Of a DNA stretch of 64,000 bases, positions 9,976 to 20,652 are shown one piece after another. Numbering within the stretch: position 1 is the stretch's first letter; the number at the start of each line of letters is the position of its first letter. A program made the position numbers and the translations under genes. Origin of the DNA: Apiosordaria backusii (lineage: Eukaryota; Ascomycota; Sordariomycetes; Sordariales; Lasiosphaeriaceae); NCBI GenBank assembly GCA_030549205.1, contig JAUKTV010000004.1:310001-374000 (forward strand), given 5' to 3'. The notes beneath the pieces are model-generated. The model saw only the letters and a list, made by a program, of their open reading frames with translations. It was not told the origin of the DNA and made no database searches.

Positions 9976-11425
9976 ACAGAAGACTGGTTATCATCCGGTT
10001 TGCATAATACGGGGTGGGATAGCCTTCGGCGTATTTCCTTCATTTAATACATCAAGAAACAAGTTGCTCGAGGGCACCTAGCTACTTTAAACATTGCCTA
10101 TCACTACTAAGGTATATAACGTGCCGGTGGTCGTATGCGATTGATACTCATAGCGCGCTGTGGCTGCTCGTTTTTCTTTCACACCACAGGGGTAGCGTGG
10201 AAGGTTCTCAACCCAATTCTGGACGGAGCAATGAAACCTTATAGACGCTCGCATCTTGTAAGTGAAGAACCTTATCTTCTTCAGTCCGACGCGAACCCTG
10301 CACCGGACATTCAAGGCCCCAGATCTTGACAGGATCTTTCCCTAAGACAAGGCTAGCTCGTTCATGGACTCAGGCGAGTAGTCGTTGGAGGTCAAAATAA
10401 TCGGTTAGCGGGGCCAGCTTGCTGCTTCTATTCCGGACAGCGCTGTGTGGCAAAAGATCAAAGTCAATCACATATTGATAAGTTTTGGAGTTGAGTTCTG
10501 CCACATGCCCTTCCCGAATGCTGTTGATGTCTAAGGTATTATCAACTTCCGGTCCTGATGATCCTCCACGACATGGGGAATAAGCCCCAGTTGAACTAAG
10601 TCACTCTCGAAATCGTCGCTTACCTAGTATTTGTCATTTCATCTGACGCAGGGCCGGTGGGTGGCCAGCTATTGGGTGAGAAACCCGAACAGGCGGTTAC
10701 CAACCCAGAAAATAGCTAGGCTATATAGTAGCTGCTGAGTAACACACTCACTGACGTCGTGAGTGGATCGAAGCAGCCATCAGACACAGCGCCACCGTCG
10801 CCAGCAAAGAAATGCACCTACCTTCAGTTCCCATTGCGGTCGTCTTCTCTATCTTGAGAAACTCAGATGTGCCCCTTGTTAGAGAGTGGCACCTTGAAAT
10901 CAACAGGCAGGGAAAAGTTACATCTGAGGCCGTCAGCAATGCTTTCAAGTACTGGCTAGATAGTGATGAACTCCCCTTGCTTCTTCGTGGAGCATGGCCG
11001 TGCAACTGTTCCGAGCGGCCGGGCTGCCTCTGCCCGTCGGCGACATCATAGCCTGGGTCCATCTCGCGCGACGACACCCTCGCCAGGCGTGGACTGGCTC
11101 TCGACGACGACGAGCCCGATAGCCCCACTCATGGGGTGACCGTCCAGGGCGCCTGCCAGAGCCGCAGAAGCGTGACCCTTCGCGTCTGCTTGCCCATCTC
11201 GTGTCAAGGCGCGTCGAACCCTTGGTCAAAGCTCTGGTAACATCCAAGCCTGAATTAGAGCCATCCCTCCCTTCTTCTCTCTCCCCTCTTCTTCTTCCAC
11301 CTTGCAACCTCCAACAGCGACTTTCACCTTCACACATGCGAAGTTTGCACCTAAACCACCATCATCAAAACATCCAACCGGTTAAGAGGCTCACATATGA
11401 ACATCACTTTCACTCATCTTTCACG
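9976..11425. other. Intergenic within the small-gene cluster
   Basis: No supported gene. An open frame at 10812-11051 (79 codons, +) is protein-like in its middle (REWHLEINRQGKVTSEAVSN) but lacks family similarity or splice context. About 150 bp before gene B the sequence becomes CT-rich, as in a promoter leader. Confidence 0.45.
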
Positions 11426-11745
11426 ATGAACGCGCACGCTTCGGCTTGGCAACAAATTGCTACTTCGAGCAACCCAAATGCTTTACTGTCCAATGACATC
11501 TTGTCCGCCTTTACTCCGGGTCTCGAGGCAGCCCTCCGCGTGCGTGAGCACGCGCGACCTTTGGGAAACTCGTCTTCTAACCAGCGGTTAATCTTGCGAG
11601 TTACAGCATCATGGGTGCAGTTCGAGCTGTTCTAGCTGAGAGCGCTACCATGGGTGACGGCCTCTTCCAGGCTATCATGATCGGGCCCGAGGAACAGCAT
11701 TACGACTCGGCAGATTCTGAGGACGAAACTGGGTTTTGGGAGTAA
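11426..11745 (+). CDS. Small-family gene B (80 aa), unknown function
   Basis: Exon 1 is 11426-11543 and exon 2 is 11621-11745; the intron (GTGAGC donor, internal CTAAC, GTGCAG acceptor, 77 nt) is in phase 1. The product begins MNAHASAWQQIATSSNPNAL, sharing W-x2-I-A-x3-N-P-x-A-L-L with gene A. It ends with hydrophobic FQAIMIG and then the acidic YDSADSEDETGFWE. The acceptor was chosen because it is the only one restoring a frame with this acidic end. The first 63 nt of the intron are also found in the decayed copy at 12329. No signal peptide or membrane helix is seen. Confidence 0.55.
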
Positions 11746-12328
11746 CATCCACGCTGTAAGTATCTCACCCTTAGCTACACTTTGGGATTTGCCAGAGAAA
11801 CTAATGTTCGAAGTTCAAAGGCAACTACCAACGCCCTGCATGGCCTTCTAAGAATGATTTGTCCAAAGGCAGAGGCGCAGATCTCATCGCAAATCACACC
11901 CACACCGATCTTCAGTCGACGTGGCAGGGATAATAAACATTGCTTCTAGATTATAGACGAACAGTACATGGCCTGGAAATAACTATCGCTGAATATCATC
12001 ACTTTCCCATTCCTTGATCCGACTCGGATCACACTCAGACGTGGTGACTTTTTGCCCTAGCAGCTTCGAGATATTGCGCGGAATTGCTAGCTCCTAGAGT
12101 GATGTATCTGATGCCCGGTGACTTTACTGCTGTTACCGACCGCAGTTGTTGTCTGGTAGAGGCATCATCATTTGGACTAACGTCCTACCTCTAATGTCAC
12201 AAAATATTTTTCCCCTGTTCTGAATAGCGGCTTTTCCAACATCGCTGACCCTAACCAATGATCGATCCCGCAAGCAGTAGGTAGGTATGGGACTGATCAG
12301 GGATTGATCCGACTGCCCTGATTTGGGC
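11746..12328. other. Intergenic within the small-gene cluster
   Basis: No supported gene. The right-hand part should hold exon 1 of the decayed copy D. Only a faint match to the family motif remains (IADPNQ then a stop near 12245-12265). Confidence 0.4.
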
Positions 12329-12623
12329 GTGAGCCCACGCGATTTCTTCAGATCTCGTTTCCTAACCAGCGGCCAATGTCGTGCGTTACAGGTACCGGAC
12401 ACTGCCTTTACCCACACCCTCTACGCAGGTCTAAATTCTATTAGTCAGTTAGCAGCCGTCGCGTTCGCCGCTCGTTCCCGCGCGCCCACGCGATGTGGTC
12501 GCGTTGCCCAGGGTGATCAACATCTCGACTCCCTTGCTTGTGGTCGATGGGGGGCACGACTCCGACTCTGACCTTGAGTCTGACCAGAATATAGTTTTGA
12601 TGAAACGCATCGTCAGACATTGA
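12329..12623 (+). pseudogene. Decayed small-family copy D
   Basis: Positions 12329-12391 align without gaps to the first 63 nt of the gene B intron. I count about 45 of 63 identical, including the GTGAGC donor, an unbroken CTAACCAGCGG and a GTTACAG end. Downstream, the frame ending at TGA 12621-12623 reads a hydrophobic LPRVINIS and then HDSDSDLESDQN, parallel to the ends of genes B and C. Stops and frame changes separate the two parts, and no intact exon 1 with the NP-LL motif was found, so this is called a pseudogene. Confidence 0.5.
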
Positions 12624-13323
12624 TCGTAGGTTTAGATGTTATGTTTTAGGGGGATTAGGTTGAAGAACTGACCAAGGTACAGCTCTGATTGGATCGCTAC
12701 TGTCATTCGCTGGTGTTTGCTAACCCAAACTCCGAATCGGTGTCATAAAGCGTACCTTAGATACGTACCTTGCGCTATTTGTGAGTTTCAACGCAAGATA
12801 CCTAGGCAGATATATGAATAGGTAGGCGCTTACTTTGGGCCAAAGCCTGGTGTCAGAGAGATTGCTAACATGTTTCCAGGTGCTGCAGGTCGGCTATCGT
12901 TTGGGGGAAGCGCAGCAGTAGCATCTTATTTGCGTTGAAAGGGACACTCGTTGCAAGCCACAAGAGAAAGTTGCAATCAACATAGTGCTTGCTCTCTGCT
13001 TGTTGCACCTGTACCCATCCTGAACGACTTACCTCTTTCAAGACCACAAGATCCCTCCCCAGTGTAACTTTTCAGTTGGGAGCATATACTGGTGGTCCTA
13101 GTTCTGTTCCGCATCACGCTTTTGCGCGTGCATTGGCCACACGGGAGCAATTCACTTTCTCTCATGCCTACACTTTCTCTTGGTAAAAGGTCAAACAGTC
13201 ACCCTGCCCTAAATTCTTCTTTCCTTCTACCTTCTCGCACCAGTCGACTACATCCATCACAGTTCGCCACCACTTTATTCACTAGAATACCAAATCTTTT
13301 TAACCACCATTCAAGAGATCTCA
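12624..13323. other. Intergenic, no gene seen
   Basis: Contains several ACCTAGG/GTACCT-type motifs (12752-12830) and, at the right, the CT-rich leader of gene C. No coding signal was seen. Confidence 0.5.
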
Positions 13324-13706
13324 ATGGATAGCCAAAGTCGCCCAGGCTCAACCGCCGCTTGGTGGCGCGTGGTGCGGCACCCAAACCCCGATTTTCTGCT
13401 GGCCACCGATGTTGACACTCTCATCCTCATGGCCGTCCAATTTGAGCGCCGGTAGGTTTCTTCACAGATTTGATCCTGAGCATTCATCGATTTGAGTTTA
13501 CATCTGGATTCTAACCGTCGCCCATCTCTAGTCATTGTGCCATCCAAACCAGTCGCTTTTCTCGGCGCCAGATGCCACTTGCCGTTCGCCGCCAATCCAG
13601 CTTGTATTGGACTGTCATCTCGATTGCAGTTACAGCCAGCCAGGACTCTGATTCGGAGTCAGATGATGAGCATGTTTTCCGTCGCCTTGAGCTTGGTGGG
13701 AACTGA
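13324..13706 (+). CDS. Small-family gene C (100 aa), unknown function
   Basis: Exon 1 is 13324-13451 and exon 2 is 13532-13706. The 80-nt intron (GTAGGT donor, TTCTAAC branch, CTCTAG acceptor) is in phase 2, and its position (after about 42 residues) is close to that in gene B (after 39). The N-terminus carries the family motif as WWRVVRHPNPDFLLATDV. Exon 2 is Arg-rich (RFSRRQMPLAVRRQ), then hydrophobic (WTVISIAV), then acidic (SQDSDSESDDEHVF). A role in binding nucleic acid or protein partners is only a guess from charge. Small size, rapid divergence and clustering recall lineage-specific genes. Confidence 0.58.
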
Positions 13707-15017
13707 GTAGGTAGCTATTCAGGACTTTGCTTTGAATGAAAAACCACCCGGGAGATTTGTCGACAGCTTTTTGACCTATGTAGGATGGGCACCGAGCAGC
13801 ACAAAGATGCTACAGTATCAGTTAGTTGACAAGGAAAAGGTCCATAGATTAAGACAGCCGGGAATACAACATCTTTACGCCGCTTCTTGAAACTCTGGAA
13901 CTTTGTGAAAGCACGATGGTTTCTAATGGATGTCGACATGTCACTCATCACGAACCATTACTCCATGAGATTTTATGCTACTTAATATGGCAACAATCTA
14001 TCGAGGCCTAGCCGCCCCGGACACATTATGACTTTGATCAAAACTGGCCAGAAACTGGATCCCCCGTGATGAAAACACTTTGACGAAACGCGGCTGCTGA
14101 GAAACAAACCAGTCTCCGAGTTCCCATCATACTCCAGGCGTCAAAGTCAATTTGTCGACCAAAAGCCACATGACATTGTGACTCCGACCTTGCATCCAAT
14201 CTACTATTAGGTCCCTGAGAGATTAGACTGTTATTCAATTGATTATCGTCCAAGCTCGTGGGACAGCAGGCTGCATATACAGAGGTTGAATCAACAAGAT
14301 CCCATCGATCTTAGGACCCAAGAGAATGGGACCCGCAATTCATCACAACAAAATTTTACGTCCCGCTGGAACTTTGGCAACAGAAGGACCAAGGGTTTAA
14401 TTCTAAACCCGTGCGCGGATCGATGACCAGAAAATAAGGTATGTGTTCCAACCTTGAAGAAACATCCGCAAACTTGGTCGAGCTTAAACTGAATCATCTA
14501 GATACTGTCCAAACGCTTGATGGAATCCTGCTCAACAGGCTTTAGTAGGTGCGCGAATAACCTTTATCACATGCTGGGGGACATCCTTGGGGTGGTTCGT
14601 AGGAGTGAACTTGAGGTCAGTTCATGATAATGGTCGCCGGGTCGTGTATATTTTGGGGGGGGGGGATGTGGACATGAGTACGGGCGGGCTTGGAGGTTGG
14701 AGGGAGAAGTACTTGGATACAAACCTGACTGTGAGATGGATAACGTTTTGGATATAGCTAGGCTTGGCCATGGTGTTGTGAAGGAGTGAGCTGATAAAGT
14801 AGACAACGGTGAGTGTCTCGCCAGGGTAGTTGGCACATGAACGATCCTGAAATGAGCAGGTCAACGATTTAGGCAGCATCCAGATGGAGATGGGTGGCAA
14901 TACGCAGTGTTTGCTGATATTGCGTAGTTCAAATCGCTGCATATATTCAATTGCATATTGCTTGCTCGCTTCTATCGCAGCATTTGACGTATCCCAAAAC
15001 CCATCTCAAATTCCAGC
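13707..15017. other. Intergenic, no supported gene
   Basis: Open frames here (for example 14622-14942, -) have low-complexity Pro/Ser/Thr composition and no family signal. A G10 run occurs at about 14655-14664. Confidence 0.5.
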
Positions 15018-16669
15018 TCAATGAACCAAACTCTCCTCAAACAGCCCCCTCAACTCCTCCCTCTCCCGTTCCAACTCCGTCGCCAACCCCGGCGCCAGCA
15101 CCAGCACCCTAGCCTGCGGAATAGTCCCCTCAACCAACTCATCAATATCCCCCGTCTTGAACCCCAGCTCCCCCAAACCCCTTGGCTGATCCCCAAGCCC
15201 CTCCAAAAAGTTCTTTATCGCCTCACTGAGCACCTCCCCTGCGCTCTCCCTCTTCACATTGCTTATATCCACCCCGAAAGCCTCCGCCGCAGCCAAATGC
15301 CGGTCTGGATTCGATGCAGCCGTAAACTTGAACACCGCCGGAGCCGTCACCGCAACACTCACCCCGTGGGGAATGATGGGATCACTGACTTCATACCCAG
15401 CATGGAGATACCCTGGGTTTTGCCCCGAGATAGGGTACGACATGCCATGGCATAAATGAACACCCGCATTCCCGAAACCGACTCCCGCCAAAGTGGCAGC
15501 GAGGAGCATCTCAGACTGGGCTTCGTAGTCTTCTGGGTCTTTGACTGCTCTGGGGAGGTACTTCACCGTCGACCTCAGCGCTGACAAGCTGAAAATATCA
15601 GAAATGGGATTTGACCCCTGATACGCCGGCCGCAACATCGGATTTGTCGGTCTCGGAATCCGCTCATAATACGGAATCGCCGTCCACGACTCCAAGCTAT
15701 GACACAGCACATCCAACCCCGACGCTGCCTTCACCGCGCTGGGCATCGTAGCGGTATTCAACGGGTCGCAGATCCCCAATGTGGGCTTTAGGTTCCTATG
15801 TGCAATCCCGGTTTTAGCCCTGCGGGAAGCAAGATCAAAAATTGCCGTGCCCGTAGTTTCCGACCCTGTTCCAGCCGTAGTTGGTACCGCAATCAAGGGC
15901 TTGAGTTTGCGGTCAATGGGACGGCCTTTCCCAAGGGGCGCGTTGACAAAGTCCATGAAATCGGCTTCGGGGTAGCAAGAATAAAGATTCATGAGCTTGG
16001 CCGTGTCAATTACCGATCCGCCGCCGACTGCGAGGAAGGCGTCGGGTTGGTAAGGGGTTACCCAGGAGATGGCTTCTTTGATTCTGTTTTTCAAGGGGTC
16101 AATTCCGGGGGCTGGGAAAAAGAGAAGGAGGGGGAAACATACGAGTAATCCTTTGGCTCAATCTTCACCCCGGTAAAAACCTTGTACTCAATCCCTGGTT
16201 GCCCACCCAGCGCCTCCCTGACCACTCTCATCGCTTCCAACTTATCAACCGTCTTATCCGTCACAACAGCAACCTTCTTCGCGCCCATGTTACTCAGGTC
16301 CATGCCCACCTCCCTCGTAACCCCAGGGCCAAACCGGATAGAAGAGGCAGCCATCTCAAAGGCGTATTCCTTCAACCGGGATGGGTCCTGAGAGGGGGTG
16401 GCATATCCCCTTTTGCTGCCATTTTGCACCCTATCCGCAAAGCGAGTGACCTGGCTTCTTTGTTGGTGTTGAGTGTGGTGATGATGTCCGGGGTTGGAAT
16501 GGCATGGGCAGTTTGGGGGGTGGGTGTACTGGATTGTGCGAAGGAGGGACACTGCTTTGGTTGCCCGCTGTTGTTTTCATCAGTTTCATGACTTTCAACA
16601 TGAGAATGATTCATGGGTTCAACGGCGTAGGGCACTCACATTGGGCAGGACTCGGATAGCGCCGGACAT
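15018..16669 (-). CDS. HOT: Mitochondrial hydroxyacid-oxoacid transhydrogenase (iron-containing ADH family)
   Basis: Orthologue of animal ADHFE1: oxidises 4-hydroxybutyrate (or similar 2-/4-hydroxyacids) while reducing 2-oxoglutarate, in mitochondria. Three exons, 16640-16669, 16143-16567 and 15018-16083, give 506 aa. Introns of 72 and 59 nt have CTGATG/TTGACC branch sites and join in phases 0 and 2. After a targeting-like N-terminus (MSGAIRVLPN, Arg-rich, with CPCHSNPGHHHH) come YAFEMAASSIRFG, VGMDLSNMGAKKVAV, the nucleotide-binding AVGGGSVIDTAK, PLIAVPTTAGTGSETTG, GLDVLCHSLES, RPAYQGSNPISD and HLCHGMSYPISG, with the Asp/His metal ligands of the family. Length and order match the family. The second intron acceptor was preferred over an earlier CCCAG because only it restores the frame. 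Confidence 0.94.
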
Positions 16670-17156
16670 GGTGATAGTTCTAAAAGCTTATTCAAAGACA
16701 CGTGTGAGGAAACGGTCAAAACGGTGATAAGATCCAATGGTTAACCAAGACAAGATCCCAAGGCACAACTCTTAAGAATGAAGGGAAAACCAGCAGCAGC
16801 ACTGATGATGTAGGTTCCAGTTCCTGCATCGTATGCAAGCGGCGAGACCCGAGGTCGTCCCAAGCACCCCTCCTCCAACACCACCCGGCTTACCCCACAC
16901 TTCGGCTAGCGTCTTCCTTGTAATATGATTGGTCACAATTATCCGGGGTTGGGGTAGTTGCAGATCATGGCCCACGTGGTGGAGTCTCCCCCGCACCGTT
17001 CACGCAAAGCAAACAACAGATCCATGACAACGACAACACTGTTGAACTTCAGGAGAAAACCAGTCCCAAGATGCAGCAGTTGAACGAGCAAACAGCAAAC
17101 GCCTTTTGTATCTACCAAACTACCATCGCTAAAATGACACAAACAACAAAAACACT
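16670..17156. other. Intergenic, no gene seen
   Basis: Promoter of the transhydrogenase gene and 3' flank of the sulfite reductase gene, both read on the minus strand. No coding signal was seen. Confidence 0.55.
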
Positions 17157-20100
17157 CTAGTACACCTCCAACACGTATCTGCCATCCTCCTTCAACCTCT
17201 CAATCTCCTTTCTTGGGTCAACCTTGCGTCCACTCTGCTTAGCCTCCGACGCGATCGCCTCCTCCAGCACAGCAGTCACATCCGGCACAGGCCAAGTGGG
17301 ACCGCACAGGTAGAAGGAACCTTCCTCCTCGATATACGCCTTGACAATGTCGCCCATGGTCTGCCTCATGCGATCCTGAATGTAGATCTTCTCAGGCTGG
17401 TCACGCGAGAAGGCAGCACCAAGCAGAGTAAGCACGCCAGCATCCATGTACGCCTCCCATTCCTCGCCGTAGAGGTACTCCTCCCTGCGGTGACGAGAGC
17501 CAAGGTATAGAAGGATGGAACCAATCTCCTTGCCCTGAGCCTTCTGCATGGCGCGGTACTGGACGAAAGCGCGGAAGGGAGCAAGACCGGTACCGAGACC
17601 AGCCATGATCAATGGCGCGGTGTCCTTGGGTGGCAGCTTCATGACGGAGGGCTTGACGGAGGCAATCACTGGGGTGCCGGGCTTGAGGCCAGAGAGGTAG
17701 CGAGTGGCCTGGCCGTAGCGAGTGCGGCCCTGGCTGTCGACCCAGTCGACAACGACAATCATCAGAGCAACAGAGGTGGGGGTGACGGCTTGAGCAGACG
17801 CGATAGAGTACTCTCTGCGCTTGAGAGGAGCGACAATGCGGATGAGATCGGAGAACGAGGGGTGAGCGGACTTGAAGGTCTGGAAGACATCAGCATAGGT
17901 GGCGGTTTCGACCTCAGAGAGCTTCTTGAACTCCTCGGCACCCTCCTTGCTGCCGAGGAACTCAATCTTCTTCTTCTCGGCCTCATCCGTGGCGAACTCG
18001 GCAAGGGCCTCGAAGAAGCGCTTGGGAGGCTTGCCAAGGATGTCGATGTTCTGGAGGAGAGACTGGTAGATGGTGCGCGTCTCGAAGACGTTGGGGTTCT
18101 CGCGGGAGGGAACCTGGACAAGGTCATCGGCGTTGAGTCCGTACCAGTCAATGAAGTCCTGCACCTGCTTGGGGTCGTTGTCGGCGTGGATACCGAGAGC
18201 CTCGCCAATGTTGTAGGTAAGACCAGAGGTGCCAAGGTCGAACTCAATGTGGAAGATGTTGCGGTCGTAGGTGAGAGGAGTGAGTCTGCGGTTTTCCTTG
18301 ACGTGGATGGTGTGAGTCTTGACAGTGAGATCAGGACGAAGCTCGGTCTTGAGGCCATATGCCTCCTGGAAGGCCAAGCCCTTGGCAATTTCTTGCCAGG
18401 TGCTGACCTGCAAAACAGACTCCGATTCCTCCTTCTCAAAGGCAACGAAGCTGGTCGGCTTGAGCTCTTGGACAACTGAGGTAGCGGAAGCATCCTCCTC
18501 GGCCCAGGCAGCCGGAACCTCAACCTTGTGAAGGGCCTGCGCAAGAGCATCGGCAACCTCGACCACTGTGACCTGGTCACCAGAGAGCCCACCAAGCTTG
18601 ACAAGCTGCTCAACCCCGAGGTCAGGGCGAGCCACCTGCAAGAAGGTAAGCTCAGCAAGAAGCTGCGCACGGTTCTCCAAGGCAGGGGAGAAGGATGAAT
18701 CAAGAGCAAAGAGCTGCAGGCCCTTCTCATGAATCTCCTTTCTCACGGAAGCTGGGATGCGCTTCTCGATCTCGTCAGACTTGAAGTTAGGCAGGCGAAC
18801 AACCAGCTTGCCGCCAGACTTGGCGCTCTTGACGATAGCAACCTCCTTGAGGAGCTTCTCCTCACCGACGAAGACAACGTCAGCCTCCTCTACAGCGAAA
18901 GGAGCCTCGACTGGCTTCTCCGAGCTCCTGATCTCGGTGCGAACAATACCACCCTGGATAAGGTTGTTGTATGTCTCGTGAACTGAGATATTGTTGAAGG
19001 ACTCGCGAGAAAGCAGTTTTCCAACAACTGAAGGCGAGGCAACAGCCTGCGAGTTGTCGACATCCCAGAAGACGTACTGCTGGGCCTGCTCAAGAGAGTT
19101 CAAGCTCAATGAGACCTCACCCTGGCCATCCTTGCTGGTGATCTTGTGGAGGACAGTGGCAATAGAGCTAGGGCTATGGACAGCCGAGGCGGGATACTTG
19201 AAGTCAACAACAGTGGGCTCTTGCGACCATCTGTCGGCGAAGGTGACCGCAGTCAAAACATCGGAGTAGAGGACGGACTGGACAGAGGCGTCCTCCACAG
19301 CCAAAGCGTCACGGACCTGGCCGAGAACAGCAATCTGGCGAACAGAGTCGGGAAGGGCCTCAAGGAAGGCCTCCTCGATGAAGGGGCGGTAGATGCGTAC
19401 ATTGAGAGCACCGACCTTCTTGCCCTCGGCAGTCAGGGTATCAACGATCTGCTTGGCAAGCTGAGCCTCAGCACTACCAAAGACCACAAGGACGGTCTCA
19501 GCAGCCTCGTGGCCGTGGTACTCGAAAGGAGCATACGAAGTACCTAGCTGGCTGTTGAACAGGCGCAAAAGCTCGACAACCTTGCCAGCGGTATCCAGTC
19601 TCTTGTTCAAGGCACCGGCCTCCTGCGAAATGGACTTGTAGATTTCGGCAATGCTGGTCTCGCTGAGCGCATCGACAACCCTCAGGGTTTCCCTAGCAGT
19701 GCGAAGTCCGTCGTAGACGTGGAGGGTAGGCAGGAGGGAAGCCAACAGAGTGGCAAAGAGAGCCATGTGCTGGACCTCCTGGGCAGAGGAGGTAGAGACA
19801 AGACCAAGACCAAGGTCCTCAGCCAGCTGAAGCGCGCTCTCGTACTCGGTGATCAGGCCATCGTTGTCGGAGTAGTCGGCAGCGGCAACATGGGCAACAA
19901 AGGGGCTGGCCACGCCGTAGAGGAGGGACAGCTGGTCCAAGGCCGCGCGCAAGTGTCTGAGGCTGAGGGAAGGAGCGAGGAGGGTCTGAGGAATGCGCCG
20001 CTTGCTGAGGTCAAAGTCCTTAGAGAAGATGTAGCCTAGCGCAAAGGTACCAGCACCAGCTCTGGTCTGGAGAGACACAACAGTGGTGGTCTCGCCATGA

Positions 20101-20477
20101 ATGTTCTTTTCCTGAGCTTGCGACCAGTCTTTGACGGCCGCATCGAGGTCGAAGGTCTCGGGGGAGAAGGAAAAGATCTTGTCGGAAAGCTTGTAAGCAG
20201 CTTGCTGTACGAGAAGCTGGCTCGTCACGTAGGTCGGGCCGGAGATGGAGCTGAGGGGAACGCTCTTTTCGAAGCCGGAGGAGACAGTGTTGGTCTCGAC
20301 AACCGGGGCAACGCCTCCGGTGGTCTCTTCGTGCTTCAATTGCATGCTGGCGTCGGTTTCGGGGCCGGGCAACTTGCCTGGGGGTTCAATGGCAAGGAGA
20401 GAGGGAGAAGAAGGGGGGGTACTCTTGAAGGCGTCTTCAAGAGCAGAAACTCGGCCGCTGGCGAAATATCGAGGCAA
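17157..20477 (-). CDS. met10: Sulfite reductase [NADPH] flavoprotein component (MET10 type)
   Basis: Passes electrons from NADPH through FAD to the sulfite reductase beta subunit, for sulfate assimilation in the cytosol. The open frame gives 1106 residues. The N-terminal half is the pyruvate-ferredoxin-oxidoreductase-like region typical of fungal MET10 (GPTYVTSQLLVQQAAYKLSD; TRAGAGTFALGYIFS). The C-terminal half is a ferredoxin-reductase module: FAD-binding NRRLTPLTYDRNIFHIEFDL, RREYSIASAQ, NADP-binding MAGLGTGLAPFRAF near residue 958, and YLCGPTWPVPDV near 1056, ending in an aromatic residue (EVY). The start is unresolved: codon 20475-20477 is TTG, the first in-frame ATG is at 20345, and a short upstream exon (ATG 20652, GTAGGT donor at 20622, acceptor at 20562) would join in frame. 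Confidence 0.94.
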   Translation of the reverse strand: MPRYFASGRVSALEDAFKSTPPSSPSLLAIEPPGKLPGPETDASMQLKHEETTGGVAPVVETNTVSSGFEKSVPLSSISGPTYVTSQLLVQQAAYKLSDKIFSFSPETFDLDAAVKDWSQAQEKNIHGETTTVVSLQTRAGAGTFALGYIFSKDFDLSKRRIPQTLLAPSLSLRHLRAALDQLSLLYGVASPFVAHVAAADYSDNDGLITEYESALQLAEDLGLGLVSTSSAQEVQHMALFATLLASLLPTLHVYDGLRTARETLRVVDALSETSIAEIYKSISQEAGALNKRLDTAGKVVELLRLFNSQLGTSYAPFEYHGHEAAETVLVVFGSAEAQLAKQIVDTLTAEGKKVGALNVRIYRPFIEEAFLEALPDSVRQIAVLGQVRDALAVEDASVQSVLYSDVLTAVTFADRWSQEPTVVDFKYPASAVHSPSSIATVLHKITSKDGQGEVSLSLNSLEQAQQYVFWDVDNSQAVASPSVVGKLLSRESFNNISVHETYNNLIQGGIVRTEIRSSEKPVEAPFAVEEADVVFVGEEKLLKEVAIVKSAKSGGKLVVRLPNFKSDEIEKRIPASVRKEIHEKGLQLFALDSSFSPALENRAQLLAELTFLQVARPDLGVEQLVKLGGLSGDQVTVVEVADALAQALHKVEVPAAWAEEDASATSVVQELKPTSFVAFEKEESESVLQVSTWQEIAKGLAFQEAYGLKTELRPDLTVKTHTIHVKENRRLTPLTYDRNIFHIEFDLGTSGLTYNIGEALGIHADNDPKQVQDFIDWYGLNADDLVQVPSRENPNVFETRTIYQSLLQNIDILGKPPKRFFEALAEFATDEAEKKKIEFLGSKEGAEEFKKLSEVETATYADVFQTFKSAHPSFSDLIRIVAPLKRREYSIASAQAVTPTSVALMIVVVDWVDSQGRTRYGQATRYLSGLKPGTPVIASVKPSVMKLPPKDTAPLIMAGLGTGLAPFRAFVQYRAMQKAQGKEIGSILLYLGSRHRREEYLYGEEWEAYMDAGVLTLLGAAFSRDQPEKIYIQDRMRQTMGDIVKAYIEEEGSFYLCGPTWPVPDVTAVLEEAIASEAKQSGRKVDPRKEIERLKEDGRYVLEVY

Positions 20478-20652
20478 TAACGTAGAAAGGGGCCCAGGGG
20501 TTGCCTCGAAGCGCTCACGAACTGAGAAGACAGAGAGAAGAGATGGCGCCAGCGGGAACGGCTGGTTTTGAAGAAGGCGAGAAAAAATTATGGAGATGAC
20601 TTGAGAAAAAATTACAACCTACCGTTCTCCTCGGCCGGAGCAGCTTCCCCAT

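Noticed and set aside
10812..11051. Another member of the small-gene family
   Set aside because: The frame is protein-like but lacks the W-x2-[IV]-x4-NP-x2-LL motif, the intron and the acidic end.
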